A stretch of 64,000 bases of DNA. Origin: Gammaproteobacteria bacterium (GTDB taxonomy: Bacteria > Pseudomonadota > Gammaproteobacteria > Steroidobacterales > Woeseiaceae). Positions within the stretch are counted from its first letter, which is position 1. Every line of letters begins with the position of its first letter. The notes beneath the pieces were generated by a model, which was given only the letters and a program-made list of their open reading frames with translations, did no database searches and had not been told where the DNA came from. Positions 55,601-64,000 of this stretch are shown here, piece after piece. The DNA is taken from contig JAOTYE010000001.1 in NCBI GenBank assembly GCA_029862045.1, forward strand, positions 239,414 through 303,413, in the 5' to 3' direction. The position numbers were made by a program, and so were the translations under genes.

Positions 55601-56516
55601 TGTCATTCAGGAACTCGAGTCTGCCGCTCAGGGCAAGATCGGACAGGCCCGCAATCGAAATATTCTTGATGTCGACATCCGCCGTCACACTTTGAATTTT
55701 CTTACTCGAGTAGGAGAGCGACACGTCAACGTCACCCCTGCCCGATGCGAAGCGTACGGCCTCAAAAGGCTGCAACGCTGTGACTCCCGCTAATCTCACG
55801 TCGTCGAGCTCGGCACTGATGTCCCAACTGCGTTCTTCTGCAGGGAGCGACTGCAATTGTGTCGCTGCGACGGTCAGACTTCTGCCAAGATCGTCCGGTA
55901 GCTCCACATCGGCATCGATGGCCATCCGGACATCGTCACGCTGCACACGAACCGTGGCGATCTGAAATAACCTGGGTCGTTCATCACCCGGTTGTAAGAA
56001 CTGCAATTGGATATCTTCGCCGACAATCTCTATCGAGCCCCGGCCATTACCCGCGTTTTCACCGGCACTGGCGCTTCGGGCGGGCACGAGTTGCTCCAGC
56101 GGGCTGCCTTGCACAAACCACTGACCATTGGCCAGCTGGCGAACCTCGATACTCGTGTCACGAACGACGACGCGGTCGACGACAGCCTTACGATCGAAGA
56201 GCAATCTTGTGAGCGCAAGGCCGATACTGACTTCATCTGCCGCGACAATTCGCGCCATACTGTCCTGCGCGATGAGCTCAGCATCGTAGAACTCGAGCTC
56301 CGGACCACTGAGCCCCCAGCGCGCATCCATGCCCGAGAATTCGACCTGCATGCCAATCGCGGCGCTCGCCCAGTCTTTTATATCTTCCTGGTATTCGGGT
56401 AGCCGCGGCAGGAACAGGCGGAACAAGCCGACGGCGATGGCGAGCAGTATCAGGATACCGCCCGTCACGTAGGCGAGGAACTTGATCAGGCGCTGTAGCA
56501 GCTTTTGCATCGTCAC
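52650..56516 (-). CDS. yhdP: AsmA-like envelope protein YhdP
   Basis: 1288 residues, TIGR02099/YhdP. One N-terminal helix (YVTGGILILLAIAVGLFRLF) and a very long repetitive beta-rich periplasmic part, as in bridge-like proteins that move phospholipids to the outer membrane. The length matches E. coli YhdP (about 1266). Overlaps the end of rng by 4 bp. Confidence 0.93.
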   Translation of the reverse strand: MTMQKLLQRLIKFLAYVTGGILILLAIAVGLFRLFLPRLPEYQEDIKDWASAAIGMQVEFSGMDARWGLSGPELEFYDAELIAQDSMARIVAADEVSIGLALTRLLFDRKAVVDRVVVRDTSIEVRQLANGQWFVQGSPLEQLVPARSASAGENAGNGRGSIEIVGEDIQLQFLQPGDERPRLFQIATVRVQRDDVRMAIDADVELPDDLGRSLTVAATQLQSLPAEERSWDISAELDDVRLAGVTALQPFEAVRFASGRGDVDVSLSYSSKKIQSVTADVDIKNISIAGLSDLALSGRLEFLNDTDGWLVAANEFRATTPAGDWPVSTLRLETGTDTDGKIVMLDARASYLNFAHVAVARPWLNEQQRSVLDEFDPSGVVRDLAVTLSDLDTAAPRFSIAAEMVDVGVAAYGKRPGVRGFSGSIRADHSSGLLEIGADKLVVTYPDILGQPLAFDTTSGTVIWRRSNNRTTVLSDSIILRNEFFENETSIELSLADSGGAPIIDLESKFSVSDIAAARRFVPYMAKRPRMSQWFQEGLISGRVERGTVRLYGPMDKWPFDEGEGQLLIEGNVRDAVVLYQPKWPAARVIDADIAIENMRLYSTRSHVINAGNEIINAKLEIADFRNPHLTLSALATGTLESLRQLSIQSPIGEMFGGQLDRISVSGDASVDLDIDVPVRDWQSFSFTALLQTSNGSLQFEGFNPPLQEMSGIVTIERENISSESLGGLFLGKPVSIELSQAPETMPKYRVIADATGAATAEALIEELGLPLSSRVAGQADYSAKLLFPRGNIEEPAQFTIEVASDLAGYAIDLPQPFNKPLYDTIDFAASIFLPKGGELIESTGVAGDLLSWQLAFVKQEDRWDLDRGVLALGVEPEIEAVPETRGLHLRGNTDYVHVQEWFDLARSAETKTGMAERIRSIDMTVSNLHMLGQHLVDHRLRVDRSARDWLVQVDGADIIGSASVPYDFNSEREIVVEAERLVLPGDDKDLRESTAVVDPRSLPPISIKSQETAFGSRFFGAVDAKFVRTADGLESQQLTAKDETFDVVGNARWVVDETDPEGHRSFVTASLTSTDVERTMRRLDYDPGIVGDDLAMLLDLSWSGGPRDDMLESLDGEVQVRIGSGKLSDVKPGAGRVFGLMSIAALPRRLALDFRDVFGKGFAFDKIKGTFMIVDGDTYTCDLLLESPAADIGIVGRAGLVSRDYEQTAVVSASFGNALPVAGALVAGPQVAAALLIFSQIFKKPLQEVTQVYYDVGGTWDEPQIETTTAEFFALSGVKMGCINQSE

Positions 56517-57994
56517 ATCAAAACCACATCAAACTGGTCCTGCAGATACAGGGCTTCGGGTTGCAGTCGTATCGACTTGCCCGTCTGCTCTTCAAGGGTC
56601 GCAAGGCTTGGCGCATGCTCATCCAGCAGCAACTCAATAACGTCCTGATGCGCCAGAACCATCGCCTCATCAAACTCGAATTGTCGCGACTGGCGAATAA
56701 TTTCCCGAAATACCTCGAAACACACGGTCTCGGCCGTCATTACGAAACCACGACCCTCACAGTTTGGACAATCCTCACAGAGAATATGCTGCAAACTCTC
56801 TCGTGTACGCTTGCGCGTCATCTCAACCAGGCCAAGCGGCGATACAGGACTTATCTGGTGGCGTGCGTGATCGTTGGCCAGCGACTGTTCCAGGAGCTGC
56901 AGCACGTTTTCGCGGTGCTCGGGCTCATCCATGTCGATGAAATCGATGATGAAAATGCCGCCGAGGTTTCTAAGTCGCAGCTGCCGCGCGATGGTTACCG
57001 CCGCCTCGAGATTGGTGCGGTAGATGGTCTCCTCAAGATTGCGATGGCCGACGTAACCGCCCGTATTGACGTCAATTGTCGTCATCGCTTCGGTCTGGTC
57101 GAAAATTACGTAACCACCTGATTTTAAAGAAATACTTCGATCCAATGCCTTGCGAATCTCGTCCTCGATCGCATGCAGATCGAAGATTGGGCGCCGGCGC
57201 CGGTACAGCTCCAGCATCGGTGCCACGGGTGGCAGAAATGTCTCGGCAAATTCGTGCATGGCCTCAAAGTCCTGTTCCGAATCGACGAGGATGTGCTCCA
57301 CGTCACTCGTAACCAGGTCCCGCAGCACCCTCAGCGGCAATGACAGGTCCTCATGTATCAGTGTTTTTACCTGACCTTTGCTGCACCGTTCCTGAACAAC
57401 GCCCCAGAGTTTGATCAGGAACTCGAGGTCTGCACGTAATGCCGCAATATCGGCGCCTTCGGCAACTGTCCTGACTATCGCGCCACACTCGAGTCCTGCT
57501 TCGTCGAGCAAATCGACGACAAGACTACGGAGTCGCTCGCGCTCGTCTTCGTCCTCGATACGAGCCGAAACCCCGACACTGTCGCCCTTTGGCAGCAGCA
57601 CCAAATGTCGCGAAGGCAAAGTAATGAACGTGGTTAGACGCGCGCCTTTTTTGCCGAGCGGGTCTTTGACAACCTGGACAAGGACTTCTTCACCCTCTTT
57701 AACGAGCTCGCGAATACTCGGCAGGTCGTCACCGGATTCATCGCCGTTCTTGCGTCGCATGATGTCGGACGCGTGCAGGAACGCCGTGCGCTGCAGCCCG
57801 ATATCAATGAATGCCGCCTGCATTCCGGGAAGAACTCGCGACACGCGGCCTTTGTATATGTTGCTGATGACGCCGCGACGTGCCGCGCGCTCGATGTAAA
57901 CCTCCTGCAGCACGCCATTTTCCAGCAGAGCCGCCCGCACTTCGCTCGGCGTCACATTGATCAGGATTTCTTCTTTTCGCGACTCGTCCGTCAT
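56513..57994 (-). CDS. rng: Ribonuclease G
   Basis: 493 residues; processes 16S rRNA 5' ends and decays mRNAs. An S1 RNA-binding domain lies near the start (GVISNIYKGRVSRVLPGMQA), catalytic DVNTGGYVGHRNLEET, and the zinc-link CPNCEGRGFV near the end. Overlaps yhdP by 4 bp; follows maf after 85 bp. Confidence 0.96.
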   Translation of the reverse strand: MTDESRKEEILINVTPSEVRAALLENGVLQEVYIERAARRGVISNIYKGRVSRVLPGMQAAFIDIGLQRTAFLHASDIMRRKNGDESGDDLPSIRELVKEGEEVLVQVVKDPLGKKGARLTTFITLPSRHLVLLPKGDSVGVSARIEDEDERERLRSLVVDLLDEAGLECGAIVRTVAEGADIAALRADLEFLIKLWGVVQERCSKGQVKTLIHEDLSLPLRVLRDLVTSDVEHILVDSEQDFEAMHEFAETFLPPVAPMLELYRRRRPIFDLHAIEDEIRKALDRSISLKSGGYVIFDQTEAMTTIDVNTGGYVGHRNLEETIYRTNLEAAVTIARQLRLRNLGGIFIIDFIDMDEPEHRENVLQLLEQSLANDHARHQISPVSPLGLVEMTRKRTRESLQHILCEDCPNCEGRGFVMTAETVCFEVFREIIRQSRQFEFDEAMVLAHQDVIELLLDEHAPSLATLEEQTGKSIRLQPEALYLQDQFDVVLM

Positions 57995-58079
57995 TCTTAT
58001 TTCTACTGCTTCAGGTCCTGATTGCTAAATATGAGCTTCTGCCCGGGGCTACGCCGAGGGCACGTGGCGAGCTGGCGAC

Positions 58080-58652
58080 TCACAACACCCGCAAACCTGC
58101 CTCGCGCAACAACTGCGCTGTCTCGAACACGGGCAATCCGACGACACCGGAATAACTGCCTGAGATCGCCTCGACGAAGACGCCGCCGCGACCCTGAATA
58201 GCATACGCCCCTGCCTTGTCGCAGGGCTCCCCACTTTGCCAGTAAGCAAGCGCCTCGTCAGGACCGATTTCCCGAAACCGGACTTCGGTTTTTGACAGGG
58301 CGGTGCGAATACCCTGCGCCGAGTGCACGGCGACCCCCGTCAGTACGCTGTGCGTCCGCCCTGACAAGCGCGCAAGCATGTCGAGCGCCGCTGCCTTGTC
58401 CTGCGGCTTACCGAAGATGTCATCGTCCAGCACAACCGCGGTATCGGCAGCCAGGACAATCCGCGGGCCATCCACTCTTGCAGCCCTGGCCTTGGCCTCA
58501 GCCAGACGCAGAACCATGACCTCCGCTGGCTCACCCTCGATGCACTGTTCGTCAACATCAACACCTGCCGCCGAGAATGACAGACCCAACGCCTCGAGAA
58601 TCTCCTTTCGGCGTGGCGACGTAGACGCAAGATGCAAGGATGGCGCGGACAT
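58080..58652 (-). CDS. maf: Maf-family nucleotide pyrophosphatase
   Basis: 190 residues from the ATG at 58652 (MSAPSLHLASTSPRRKEIL). The family marks are ASTSPRRKE, LAADTAVVLDD and GGVFVEAISGSYSGVVGLP. Such enzymes hydrolyse dTTP/UTP or modified nucleotides. An upstream start at 58709 would overlap rlmH further and is not preferred. Confidence 0.93.
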   Translation of the reverse strand: MSAPSLHLASTSPRRKEILEALGLSFSAAGVDVDEQCIEGEPAEVMVLRLAEAKARAARVDGPRIVLAADTAVVLDDDIFGKPQDKAAALDMLARLSGRTHSVLTGVAVHSAQGIRTALSKTEVRFREIGPDEALAYWQSGEPCDKAGAYAIQGRGGVFVEAISGSYSGVVGLPVFETAQLLREAGLRVL

Positions 58653-58669
58653 TTGTGGGTTGGCGCAGC

Positions 58670-59140
58670 TTATTCGCGATGATACGGATGGCCGGTCTGC
58701 AGAGACCATGCGCGGTACATTTGCTCCGCGAACAGAACCCGCGCGAGCCCGTGTGGCAGAGTCAGGTCAGATAACGACCATATGAAGTCCGCGCGATCGC
58801 GACATGCCGGCGAGACACCATCGGGCCCGCCAATAACGAAACAGAGATGACGACCGCCCGACTGCCAGTCCGAAAGCCGGCTGGCCAGAGCCTGACTCGT
58901 CAACTGCTTGCCCCTCTCATCGAGCAACACGAGCTGCTCATCCGCGTTTGTCTTCGCGAGAATCTGTTCACCCTCCGCCTCCATTGCGCTCTTCGATTTG
59001 TCGTTTTTCGTGCGCCGCACAGTGGCGATGCGGTCCAGGCGGAACCCCCATTGCCGCGGGAATCTTCGGGAGTAAGTGTCGAACGCTTCATCAACCCAGG
59101 ACGGCTGACGGTCACCGACCGCAATCAGGCGAATGTGCAC
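58670..59140 (-). CDS. rlmH: 23S rRNA pseudouridine1915 N3-methyltransferase
   Basis: 156 residues, a SPOUT-fold enzyme. Knot elements CFVIGGPDGVSPA and LPHGLARVLFAEQMYRAW close with HPYHRE. It follows rsfS after 3 bp. Confidence 0.97.
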   Translation of the reverse strand: MHIRLIAVGDRQPSWVDEAFDTYSRRFPRQWGFRLDRIATVRRTKNDKSKSAMEAEGEQILAKTNADEQLVLLDERGKQLTSQALASRLSDWQSGGRHLCFVIGGPDGVSPACRDRADFIWSLSDLTLPHGLARVLFAEQMYRAWSLQTGHPYHRE

Positions 59141-59143
59141 GAC

Positions 59144-59497
59144 CTACCCGTCTGTGACAGCGACGTCACCCGGCGATCCGAGCGACCAGAGTTTCTCCAG
59201 ATTATAGAACTCACGCACTTTGGGCAGCATGACGTGGACAAGCGCATCCTGCAGATCAAGCAATACCCACTCACCGCCTTCCTCGCCCTCGATACCAATC
59301 GGCTTGTAACCCGCTGCTTTGACTTTTTCAGCAACATTTTCAACAAGCGCCTGAACATGTCGGCTCGACGTGCCACTCGCGACGATCATGTAGTCGGTTA
59401 CGGTTGTCATGTCGCGTACATCGAGTTTGACAATGTCATGCGCCTTGATATCGTCGAGCGCATCGACGATGAGTGTACTCAGTTGCTCACTGTTCAT
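59144..59497 (-). CDS. rsfS: Ribosomal silencing factor RsfS
   Basis: 117 residues. Binds L14 to block subunit joining in starvation. Marks are [21 protein letters not shown] and [14 protein letters not shown]. Lies between nadD (44 bp) and rlmH (3 bp). Confidence 0.96.
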   Translation of the reverse strand: MNSEQLSTLIVDALDDIKAHDIVKLDVRDMTTVTDYMIVASGTSSRHVQALVENVAEKVKAAGYKPIGIEGEEGGEWVLLDLQDALVHVMLPKVREFYNLEKLWSLGSPGDVAVTDG

Positions 59498-59541
59498 GCG
59501 TCGTTCTCAGTATTTTTCAAATTTGTCTCCTGCGATTTTTG

Positions 59542-60174
59542 TCAGGCATAACAGCCACTTTCTACTATTAAGTCGCGAACGGCATCGGGCATCAGGAATC
59601 TCGGATCGCGGCCAGCTGCGATCAGGTCGCGAATCTCCGTCGATGCGATCTCGAGTTGTGTCACTGCGTGGATATGGATGTATCCATGGCGATTTTCGTG
59701 CAGATCGTCGACACGATGCGTGCCATGAGCGGTAATCATCTCACCCAGCGCACCAATGTCGGGTGCTTTCCAGCCTGGCCGGTGTGCTACGACGATATGC
59801 GCGAGATCGAGAATTTCATCCCATTGACGCCAGGCTGTTAGCCCGAGAAAAGCATCCATCCCAACTATGAGACCCAACGACGCACTCCGGTGTTCCTCGC
59901 GCATTGCCGACAATGTATCGATCGTGTACGAGGGCCCGTTACGCCTGAGTTCACAGTCATCGACGACAAAACCGGACTGCCCTTGCGTCGCAGCCCTGAC
60001 CATTTCCAGCCGCAGCTCGGCTTTCGCGAACGTCTCTCCACGATGCGGTGGATCACCGCTCGGCACGAAGCGTATTTCGCCGAAGCGCAGCGCCTGCAGC
60101 ATTTCGAATGCTGTTCGCAGGTGTCCATAGTGAATTGGGTCGAAAGTACCACCAAATATCCCGATCGGACTCAT
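59542..60174 (-). CDS. nadD: Nicotinate-nucleotide adenylyltransferase
   Basis: 210 residues from ATG 60174. It makes nicotinate adenine dinucleotide for NAD. The nucleotidyltransferase site IGIFGGTFDPIHYGHLR is at the start, and ASTEIRDLIAAGRDPRFL near the end. The ATG overlaps holA's stop by 4 bp. Confidence 0.97.
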   Translation of the reverse strand: MSPIGIFGGTFDPIHYGHLRTAFEMLQALRFGEIRFVPSGDPPHRGETFAKAELRLEMVRAATQGQSGFVVDDCELRRNGPSYTIDTLSAMREEHRSASLGLIVGMDAFLGLTAWRQWDEILDLAHIVVAHRPGWKAPDIGALGEMITAHGTHRVDDLHENRHGYIHIHAVTQLEIASTEIRDLIAAGRDPRFLMPDAVRDLIVESGCYA

Positions 60175-61175
60175 CGAATGGACATTCCGAGAACGATATC
60201 GGTCGACAACTGCCATGGATCGGCAGGCGATTGGCCTTTCGCCGCCTGATCCGCATGGCTCGCTGCTTTGAGGAGGCGATGAAAATCGCCATGCTGATGA
60301 CGGCCGATGCAACTACGCACCAGGGCCTGACGATTTCGCCATACACCGGTTTTCTGCATGCCGCTGGCGAGATCCATACCCTGGGAAACAGTATCCGTCA
60401 GGCTGGCGAGAGTGCGCAGTTCCCGGGTTAGTGCCCAGACTACGATAACGGGCTCCACGCCCTCGGCGCGCAACCCCGAGAGAATCTTCAGCGCCCGCTT
60501 CGCATTGCCCGTTAACGCCGCATCAACCAGATTGAACACATCATAGCGGCTGCTGTTGGCGACAGCTGTGTTGACATCCGCAGCAGTCACCTTGCCTTCA
60601 CCCAGTATCAGGCGCAGCTTCTCAATTTCCTGGCCGGCCGCCAGCAGGTTTCCCTCTACGCGATCTGCAATCAGCGCAACAGCCTCGCGGTCGGGTTGCA
60701 ATCCGGCTTGCCGCATACGTTCGGCGATCCACCCCGGCAATTCACGCACGCCGACCGGCCATACCTGAATGTTGACGCCTTTGGCCTCGAGCGACTTCGC
60801 CCACTTCGATGCCTGGCCGCCACGATCCAGTTTCGGGCCGCTGACGATGAGCAGGAGGTCAGAATCTGTTGTCTCGACAAGATCAACGATTGCCTGGCTG
60901 CCGGAACGGCCGGGCTTGCCCGTCGGCAGACGCAATTCGACGATCTTCTTCTCCGCGAACAGCGAAAGATTTGCGCTCGAATCGCGCAGTTGCGCCCAAT
61001 CAAAGCCCTGCGACGCAATATGAAGTTCGCGCGATGTAAATCCGTGTTGGCGTGCCGATTCTCGAATCGCATCAAGCGCCTCGGCAACGAGCAGATGCTC
61101 GTCACCTGTAACCAGGTAACAGGGCGCCAGATTTTTCTGTAGATGTGAAGAAAGCTGGTTAACCTTGAGTTTCAA
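60171..61175 (-). CDS. holA: DNA polymerase III delta subunit
   Basis: 334 residues, the clamp-loader subunit that opens the beta clamp. Begins MKLKVNQLSSHLQKNLAPCY with the YLVTGDEHLLVAEALDAIR region typical of HolA. No lptE precedes it in this window; instead a Trm112-like gene overlaps its start by 4 bp. Confidence 0.95.
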   Translation of the reverse strand: MKLKVNQLSSHLQKNLAPCYLVTGDEHLLVAEALDAIRESARQHGFTSRELHIASQGFDWAQLRDSSANLSLFAEKKIVELRLPTGKPGRSGSQAIVDLVETTDSDLLLIVSGPKLDRGGQASKWAKSLEAKGVNIQVWPVGVRELPGWIAERMRQAGLQPDREAVALIADRVEGNLLAAGQEIEKLRLILGEGKVTAADVNTAVANSSRYDVFNLVDAALTGNAKRALKILSGLRAEGVEPVIVVWALTRELRTLASLTDTVSQGMDLASGMQKTGVWRNRQALVRSCIGRHQHGDFHRLLKAASHADQAAKGQSPADPWQLSTDIVLGMSIR

Positions 61176-61426
61176 CCAAGCTGCTCCATATTGACCGATT
61201 CTCCCTCAAGTAACACCGGGATGCCGTTGGCAACCGGATACAGCACCTTGCCGTCATCGGTGACCAAAGCCTCCGCCAGGCGTTCGTCCAGCATGCGGCC
61301 GTCCCGGGTAGTGAGCTTGCCGGCATCAATCGCTGCATTGACCTCTTTGAGGGTCGCACTCTTGGCGAGCGAGAGCTCCTTGTGGGTCACAGGGCAGCGA
61401 AGTATTGCTAGTAGTCGTTTGTCCAT
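61172..61426 (-). CDS. Trm112/YcaR-like small protein
   Basis: 84 residues from ATG 61426 (MDKRLLAILRCPVTHKELSL), closing with GKVLYPVANGIPVLLEGE, a Trm112 fold. The usual second Cys of the CPxC knuckle is Thr here (CPVT), so zinc binding may be lost. Overlaps holA by 4 bp. Confidence 0.88.
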   Translation of the reverse strand: MDKRLLAILRCPVTHKELSLAKSATLKEVNAAIDAGKLTTRDGRMLDERLAEALVTDDGKVLYPVANGIPVLLEGESVNMEQLG

Positions 61427-61477
61427 ATACCTTCCCGTCGTCTGATAGGATAACGGCAACTCCCTTTGGATCAAAGT

Positions 61478-61876
61478 ATGTCGAAGTCGAACAATTGGCT
61501 CGATGGCGCAGCTGTTGGCCTGTCAGCCCTGTGCCTCGTCCATTGCCTGGCGCTACCGCTGGTCGTGGCGGGACTGCCATTTCTCGCGCAATTCGCAGAG
61601 GGGCACCTGCACGCACAAATGCTGGTCGTCGTGCTACCGCTGAGCATCATCGCTCTCGGACTCGGGTTTCGGCATCACCGGAGCAGCAGAATCGTGCTCG
61701 CGGGCACCGTGGGCATGGTCACGCTTGTCATCGGTGCAACCGTAGCGCATTCGCGGTTAGGACTCAGCGCCGATCGACTGTTTACGATAGTAGGCGCCCT
61801 CGTTCTCGCCACAGCACACTTTTACAACAGCGTGCGCACGCGGGAACGCAAGAGCACTGCTGTAGCAAATCACTAA
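61478..61876 (+). CDS. MerC-domain membrane protein
   Basis: 132 residues, four helices. LSALCLVHCLALPLVV has the paired Cys of MerC mercury transporters, and GHLHAQMLVV follows. No mer operon is near; such stand-alone MerC proteins may move other metals. Divergent from the Trm112-like gene. I used ATG 61478. Confidence 0.85.
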   Translation: MSKSNNWLDGAAVGLSALCLVHCLALPLVVAGLPFLAQFAEGHLHAQMLVVVLPLSIIALGLGFRHHRSSRIVLAGTVGMVTLVIGATVAHSRLGLSADRLFTIVGALVLATAHFYNSVRTRERKSTAVANH

Positions 61877-61905
61877 CGCAGGATAGTCGGGCTTACGCCG
61901 GATTG

Positions 61906-62736
61906 TCATATTACGGTCGCGGGCGAAGCCGGCGTTCGCGCCCAGACCAGCCCCTGCCTCAATGCGATGACCTCACCCTCGCCAATCGGCTCCCACGGCT
62001 CGTCCGTCAACGGCACACTGGCGACGAGAGCCAGTTGCTGAGCAACCGGGGCCAACATGACGCCGGACTCGGTCAGGTCGACGGCCTGCTCATCGCAAGA
62101 ATGCACGAGCAGGTGCAGCCCTGGTGGCCGGACCTCGCCATCATTCTGGGTCCTGCAGTGCGCATGAACGAAAAGTGTGTCACCGTCGGAATAGACGAAG
62201 TTGAATGGGCCGAGCGGTCGCAGCCACGCGGCAAATTTAGCCACGGTCTCCAGGCGCGATTCAACCGGTGGCGGCTGCCCTGTTGCCCGGTCCCATAGTT
62301 TTGCAAGCCGCTCGAGCAAACAACAAAATGCGAATTCGGAATCGGTATCGCCGACAGGCGTAAAGCGATGTGACTCGAGACGACATTTGTCTTTGATGCC
62401 GGGCATATTGCCGTTGTGAGCAAACACATGCGCTCGCCCACCGAGTTCGCGCTGGAAGGGCTGCGTATTACGCAACGCCAGTTCCCCCTGAGTTGCCTGG
62501 CGGATGTGCGAGAGCACGAGATCGCTCGGCGGCCCGTTCTTCTCCATGAATCTCACCAGACCGCTTTCTGCAGCAGGACTCGACTCGCGCAGCAGAAACA
62601 CGTCATGACCCTCGAAGTACGCGACGCCCCAGCCATCCTTGTGGGGCCCGTCGAGGCCGCCGCGCCGGGCGAGCGTTTCCAGCGAGAAACCGACGGTTGT
62701 CGGATACCGGCTCGACATTGCAAATAATTCGCACAC
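61906..62736 (-). CDS. Class II glutamine amidotransferase (YafJ-like)
   Basis: 276 residues. Starts GTG 62736 so that Cys2 is the N-terminal nucleophile after Met removal (MCELFAMSS). Other site residues are in LSHIRQATQGE and FAHNGNMPG, then DTDSEFAFCCL. The family resembles YafJ/EgtC; the amide acceptor is unknown. Last ordinary gene before the accessory right edge. Confidence 0.9.
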   Translation of the reverse strand: MCELFAMSSRYPTTVGFSLETLARRGGLDGPHKDGWGVAYFEGHDVFLLRESSPAAESGLVRFMEKNGPPSDLVLSHIRQATQGELALRNTQPFQRELGGRAHVFAHNGNMPGIKDKCRLESHRFTPVGDTDSEFAFCCLLERLAKLWDRATGQPPPVESRLETVAKFAAWLRPLGPFNFVYSDGDTLFVHAHCRTQNDGEVRPPGLHLLVHSCDEQAVDLTESGVMLAPVAQQLALVASVPLTDEPWEPIGEGEVIALRQGLVWARTPASPATVI

Positions 62737-63131
62737 GTCGCTAACGACTCACGGGCAACAAGAACCGGCAGAGTATAGGCACATCGAAGACCGGAATTCG
62801 ACCGACTGTGTGGCTATTTTCCCGCAGCCCCGGGCGGGGGCGCGTTTGTTCAATAACGTGCACTAATGTGCACAGAGTTTTCCGTTGCTCGCCTAACGTC
62901 CGCTTTCAGCAATAGCGGTCGTTCAATCAACCTAATTACCGTCAATCTGACAGGCAGCTTTCGGCCACTACTTGCCACTCGACCTTGAGCTGTTTTCCTG
63001 AAACTTGTCGCTCGCGAACGGCCGCTTTCGGGCAGTGGCGACTGGCTGCTATGCGCCACAAGCGGCCGCTCAAACCGCTAGTTTTGGTGTATCTTGAGCG
63101 TCTGGAAATGACCCTAAGGAGCCACTGAAAG
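62737..63131. repeat. Intergenic region with short dispersed repeats
   Basis: No gene supported in this 395 bp. Related motifs TAACGTCCGCTTTCAGC (62894) and GAACGGCCGCTTTCGGGC (63016) occur here, and a third, TAACGACCGCTTTTGGCC, follows the next gene at 63811. The palindrome AGCGGCCGCT lies at 63061. These flank the DUF4386 gene like cassette borders. Confidence 0.5.
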
Positions 63132-63788
63132 TTGAGTAGTGATCTACAAAAGCTGGGCGGATTTTCCGCACTTATCGAGGCGGCATTATATGTGACAGGC
63201 TTTGGATTGTTCCTGACCGTGCTCGACCCCTCCGGCTACGAAGGACACGTCCAGAAGGTCGAATTCCTCGCGGATAATCAAGTCGCGTTGTACGTTGCGA
63301 ACCTACTCATCTATGTGATATTCGGGGTGGTACTCGTTGTGCTGGCGGTAGCGCTGCACGCGCGGTTGAAGGATAGTTCCCCAGCAGTCATGTTGACGGC
63401 GACCGCCTTCGGTCTAATCTGGGCTGGTCTGGTCATCGCGAGTGGCATGATCGCTAACATTGGTAATTCCACTGTCGTTGGCCTCTTCAGCGAAAGCCAG
63501 GATCAGGCTGTGTTGCTCTGGTTGGCGATTAGCACTGTGCAAGAAGCCTTGGGCGGCGGGAATGAGATTGTCGGCGGCTTATGGGTTCTACTCCTAAGTT
63601 GGGCAGCGTTACAATCAGGCAAGCTTCCGAAAGTGCTGAACTACATTGGCCTGCTGGTCGGTCTGGCCGGAATACTGACAGTTGTCCCGGGATTGGGTGT
63701 GCTAATGGATGTTTTTGGGTTAGGTCAGATAGTGTGGTTTGCATGGCTGGGGATTGTAATGTTGCGGGAAAAGCCAAGCGCGCCCTGA
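63132..63788 (+). CDS. DUF4386 family membrane protein
   Basis: 218 residues, several helices (LLIYVIFGVVLVVLAVALHA and ATAFGLIWAGLVIASGMI). It matches DUF4386, a family without known role that is often in accessory DNA. It starts TTG 63132 behind a strong AAGGAG at 63116-63121. It lies between related short repeats and next to an IS30 remnant, so it may be a mobile cargo gene. Confidence 0.75.
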   Translation: MSSDLQKLGGFSALIEAALYVTGFGLFLTVLDPSGYEGHVQKVEFLADNQVALYVANLLIYVIFGVVLVVLAVALHARLKDSSPAVMLTATAFGLIWAGLVIASGMIANIGNSTVVGLFSESQDQAVLLWLAISTVQEALGGGNEIVGGLWVLLLSWAALQSGKLPKVLNYIGLLVGLAGILTVVPGLGVLMDVFGLGQIVWFAWLGIVMLREKPSAP

Positions 63789-63881
63789 ATATCGAAAGCG
63801 CTTGTGTCGCTAACGACCGCTTTTGGCCGTTACCAGCCGCTCGGGTGCTAAAATGCTGACTGGCTGGTAATGCCTGCGGTT

Positions 63882-64000
63882 TCAACCGGTCGACGCAACA
63901 CATTCATTGAACTTCTCGGCCGGCGAGTAAAATTGTAACGTTTCTCTCGGCCGTTCGTTGAGTTCTCTTGCCACAGCGTTCAGTCGGTTCTGATGAACGT
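63882..64000 (-). CDS. IS30-family transposase, C-terminal part cut by window edge
   Basis: Reading left from the edge gives 38 residues, with LNAVARELNERPRETLQFYS and then PAEKFNECVASTG before the stop, the typical end of IS30-type DDE transposases. The inverted repeat probably lies just left of the stop near 63855-63880, but I cannot confirm it without the other end. Marks a mobile element at the right border. Confidence 0.85.
   Translation of the reverse strand, partial: VHQNRLNAVARELNERPRETLQFYSPAEKFNECVASTG

Overview
The window (64 kb, moderately high GC) looks like chromosomal backbone of a non-enteric gammaproteobacterium. The evidence is gene order: ygfB-pepP-ubiH-ubiI, zapA-6S RNA-fau, holA-nadD-rsfS-rlmH, maf-rng-yhdP-nit-tldD, pmbA beside darP, purE-purK, rplM-rpsI, and a Crp/Vfr-type regulator. 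The organism makes ubiquinone aerobically (ubiH, ubiI-like, coq7). A marine or sediment lineage is plausible (NhaD antiporter, candidate NO respiration), but the taxonomy is inference.

Layout. 1-6.1 kb: lgt (cut by the left edge), a DUF255 thioredoxin-fold protein, and an XRE-family regulator divergent from isocitrate lyase (aceA), with three phased 14-bp repeats between them. 6.1-9.8 kb: a cell-envelope pair, an M23 peptidase and a double-HtrA/PDZ protease. 9.9-15.2 kb: a glycine cleavage operon (gcvT-gcvH-gcvPA-tpx-gcvPB) behind a tandem glycine riboswitch and terminator; a thiol peroxidase without its resolving cysteine sits between the two halves of GcvP. 15.2-20.3 kb: a DUF885 peptidase, small membrane and GDCCVxC proteins, and a 7TM inactive transglutaminase with an ATP-grasp ligase. 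20.3-26.1 kb: ubiquinone hydroxylases, pepP, ygfB, zapA, 6S RNA and fau. 26.4-27.7 kb: a very basic histone-H1-like protein and rpiA.

27.7-33.9 kb is the most interesting region. It is a compact forward-strand cluster encoding two small membrane proteins, a CuA subunit II, a heme-copper subunit I in which the active-site Tyr position is Gln, a SenC/Sco protein, a cytochrome b fused to a 2[4Fe-4S] ferredoxin and an MvhD-like domain, an unknown anchored protein, a hemerythrin and a small protein. I read it as a candidate nitric oxide reductase (CuA/sNOR-like, resembling norSY-senC) with an unusual electron-input module.

34-36.7 kb: nhaD, a 119-bp perfect direct repeat that includes the 3' end of a tRNA-Gln and its terminator, then rpsI-rplM. 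36.9-49.8 kb: DUF481 protein, coq7, crp, rpe, djlA, purC, a YihY-type membrane protein, a Na/Pi cotransporter, pmbA/darP, purE-purK and an ExeA-FHA ATPase. 49.9-61.4 kb: a small unlisted gene, a MITE-like structured element next to tldD, and a long reverse-strand run tldD-nit-yhdP-rng-maf-rlmH-rsfS-nadD-holA-trm112-like. 61.5-64 kb: a MerC-like protein, a class II amidotransferase and an accessory edge with short dispersed repeats, a DUF4386 gene and the C-terminus of an IS30-family transposase cut by the window end.
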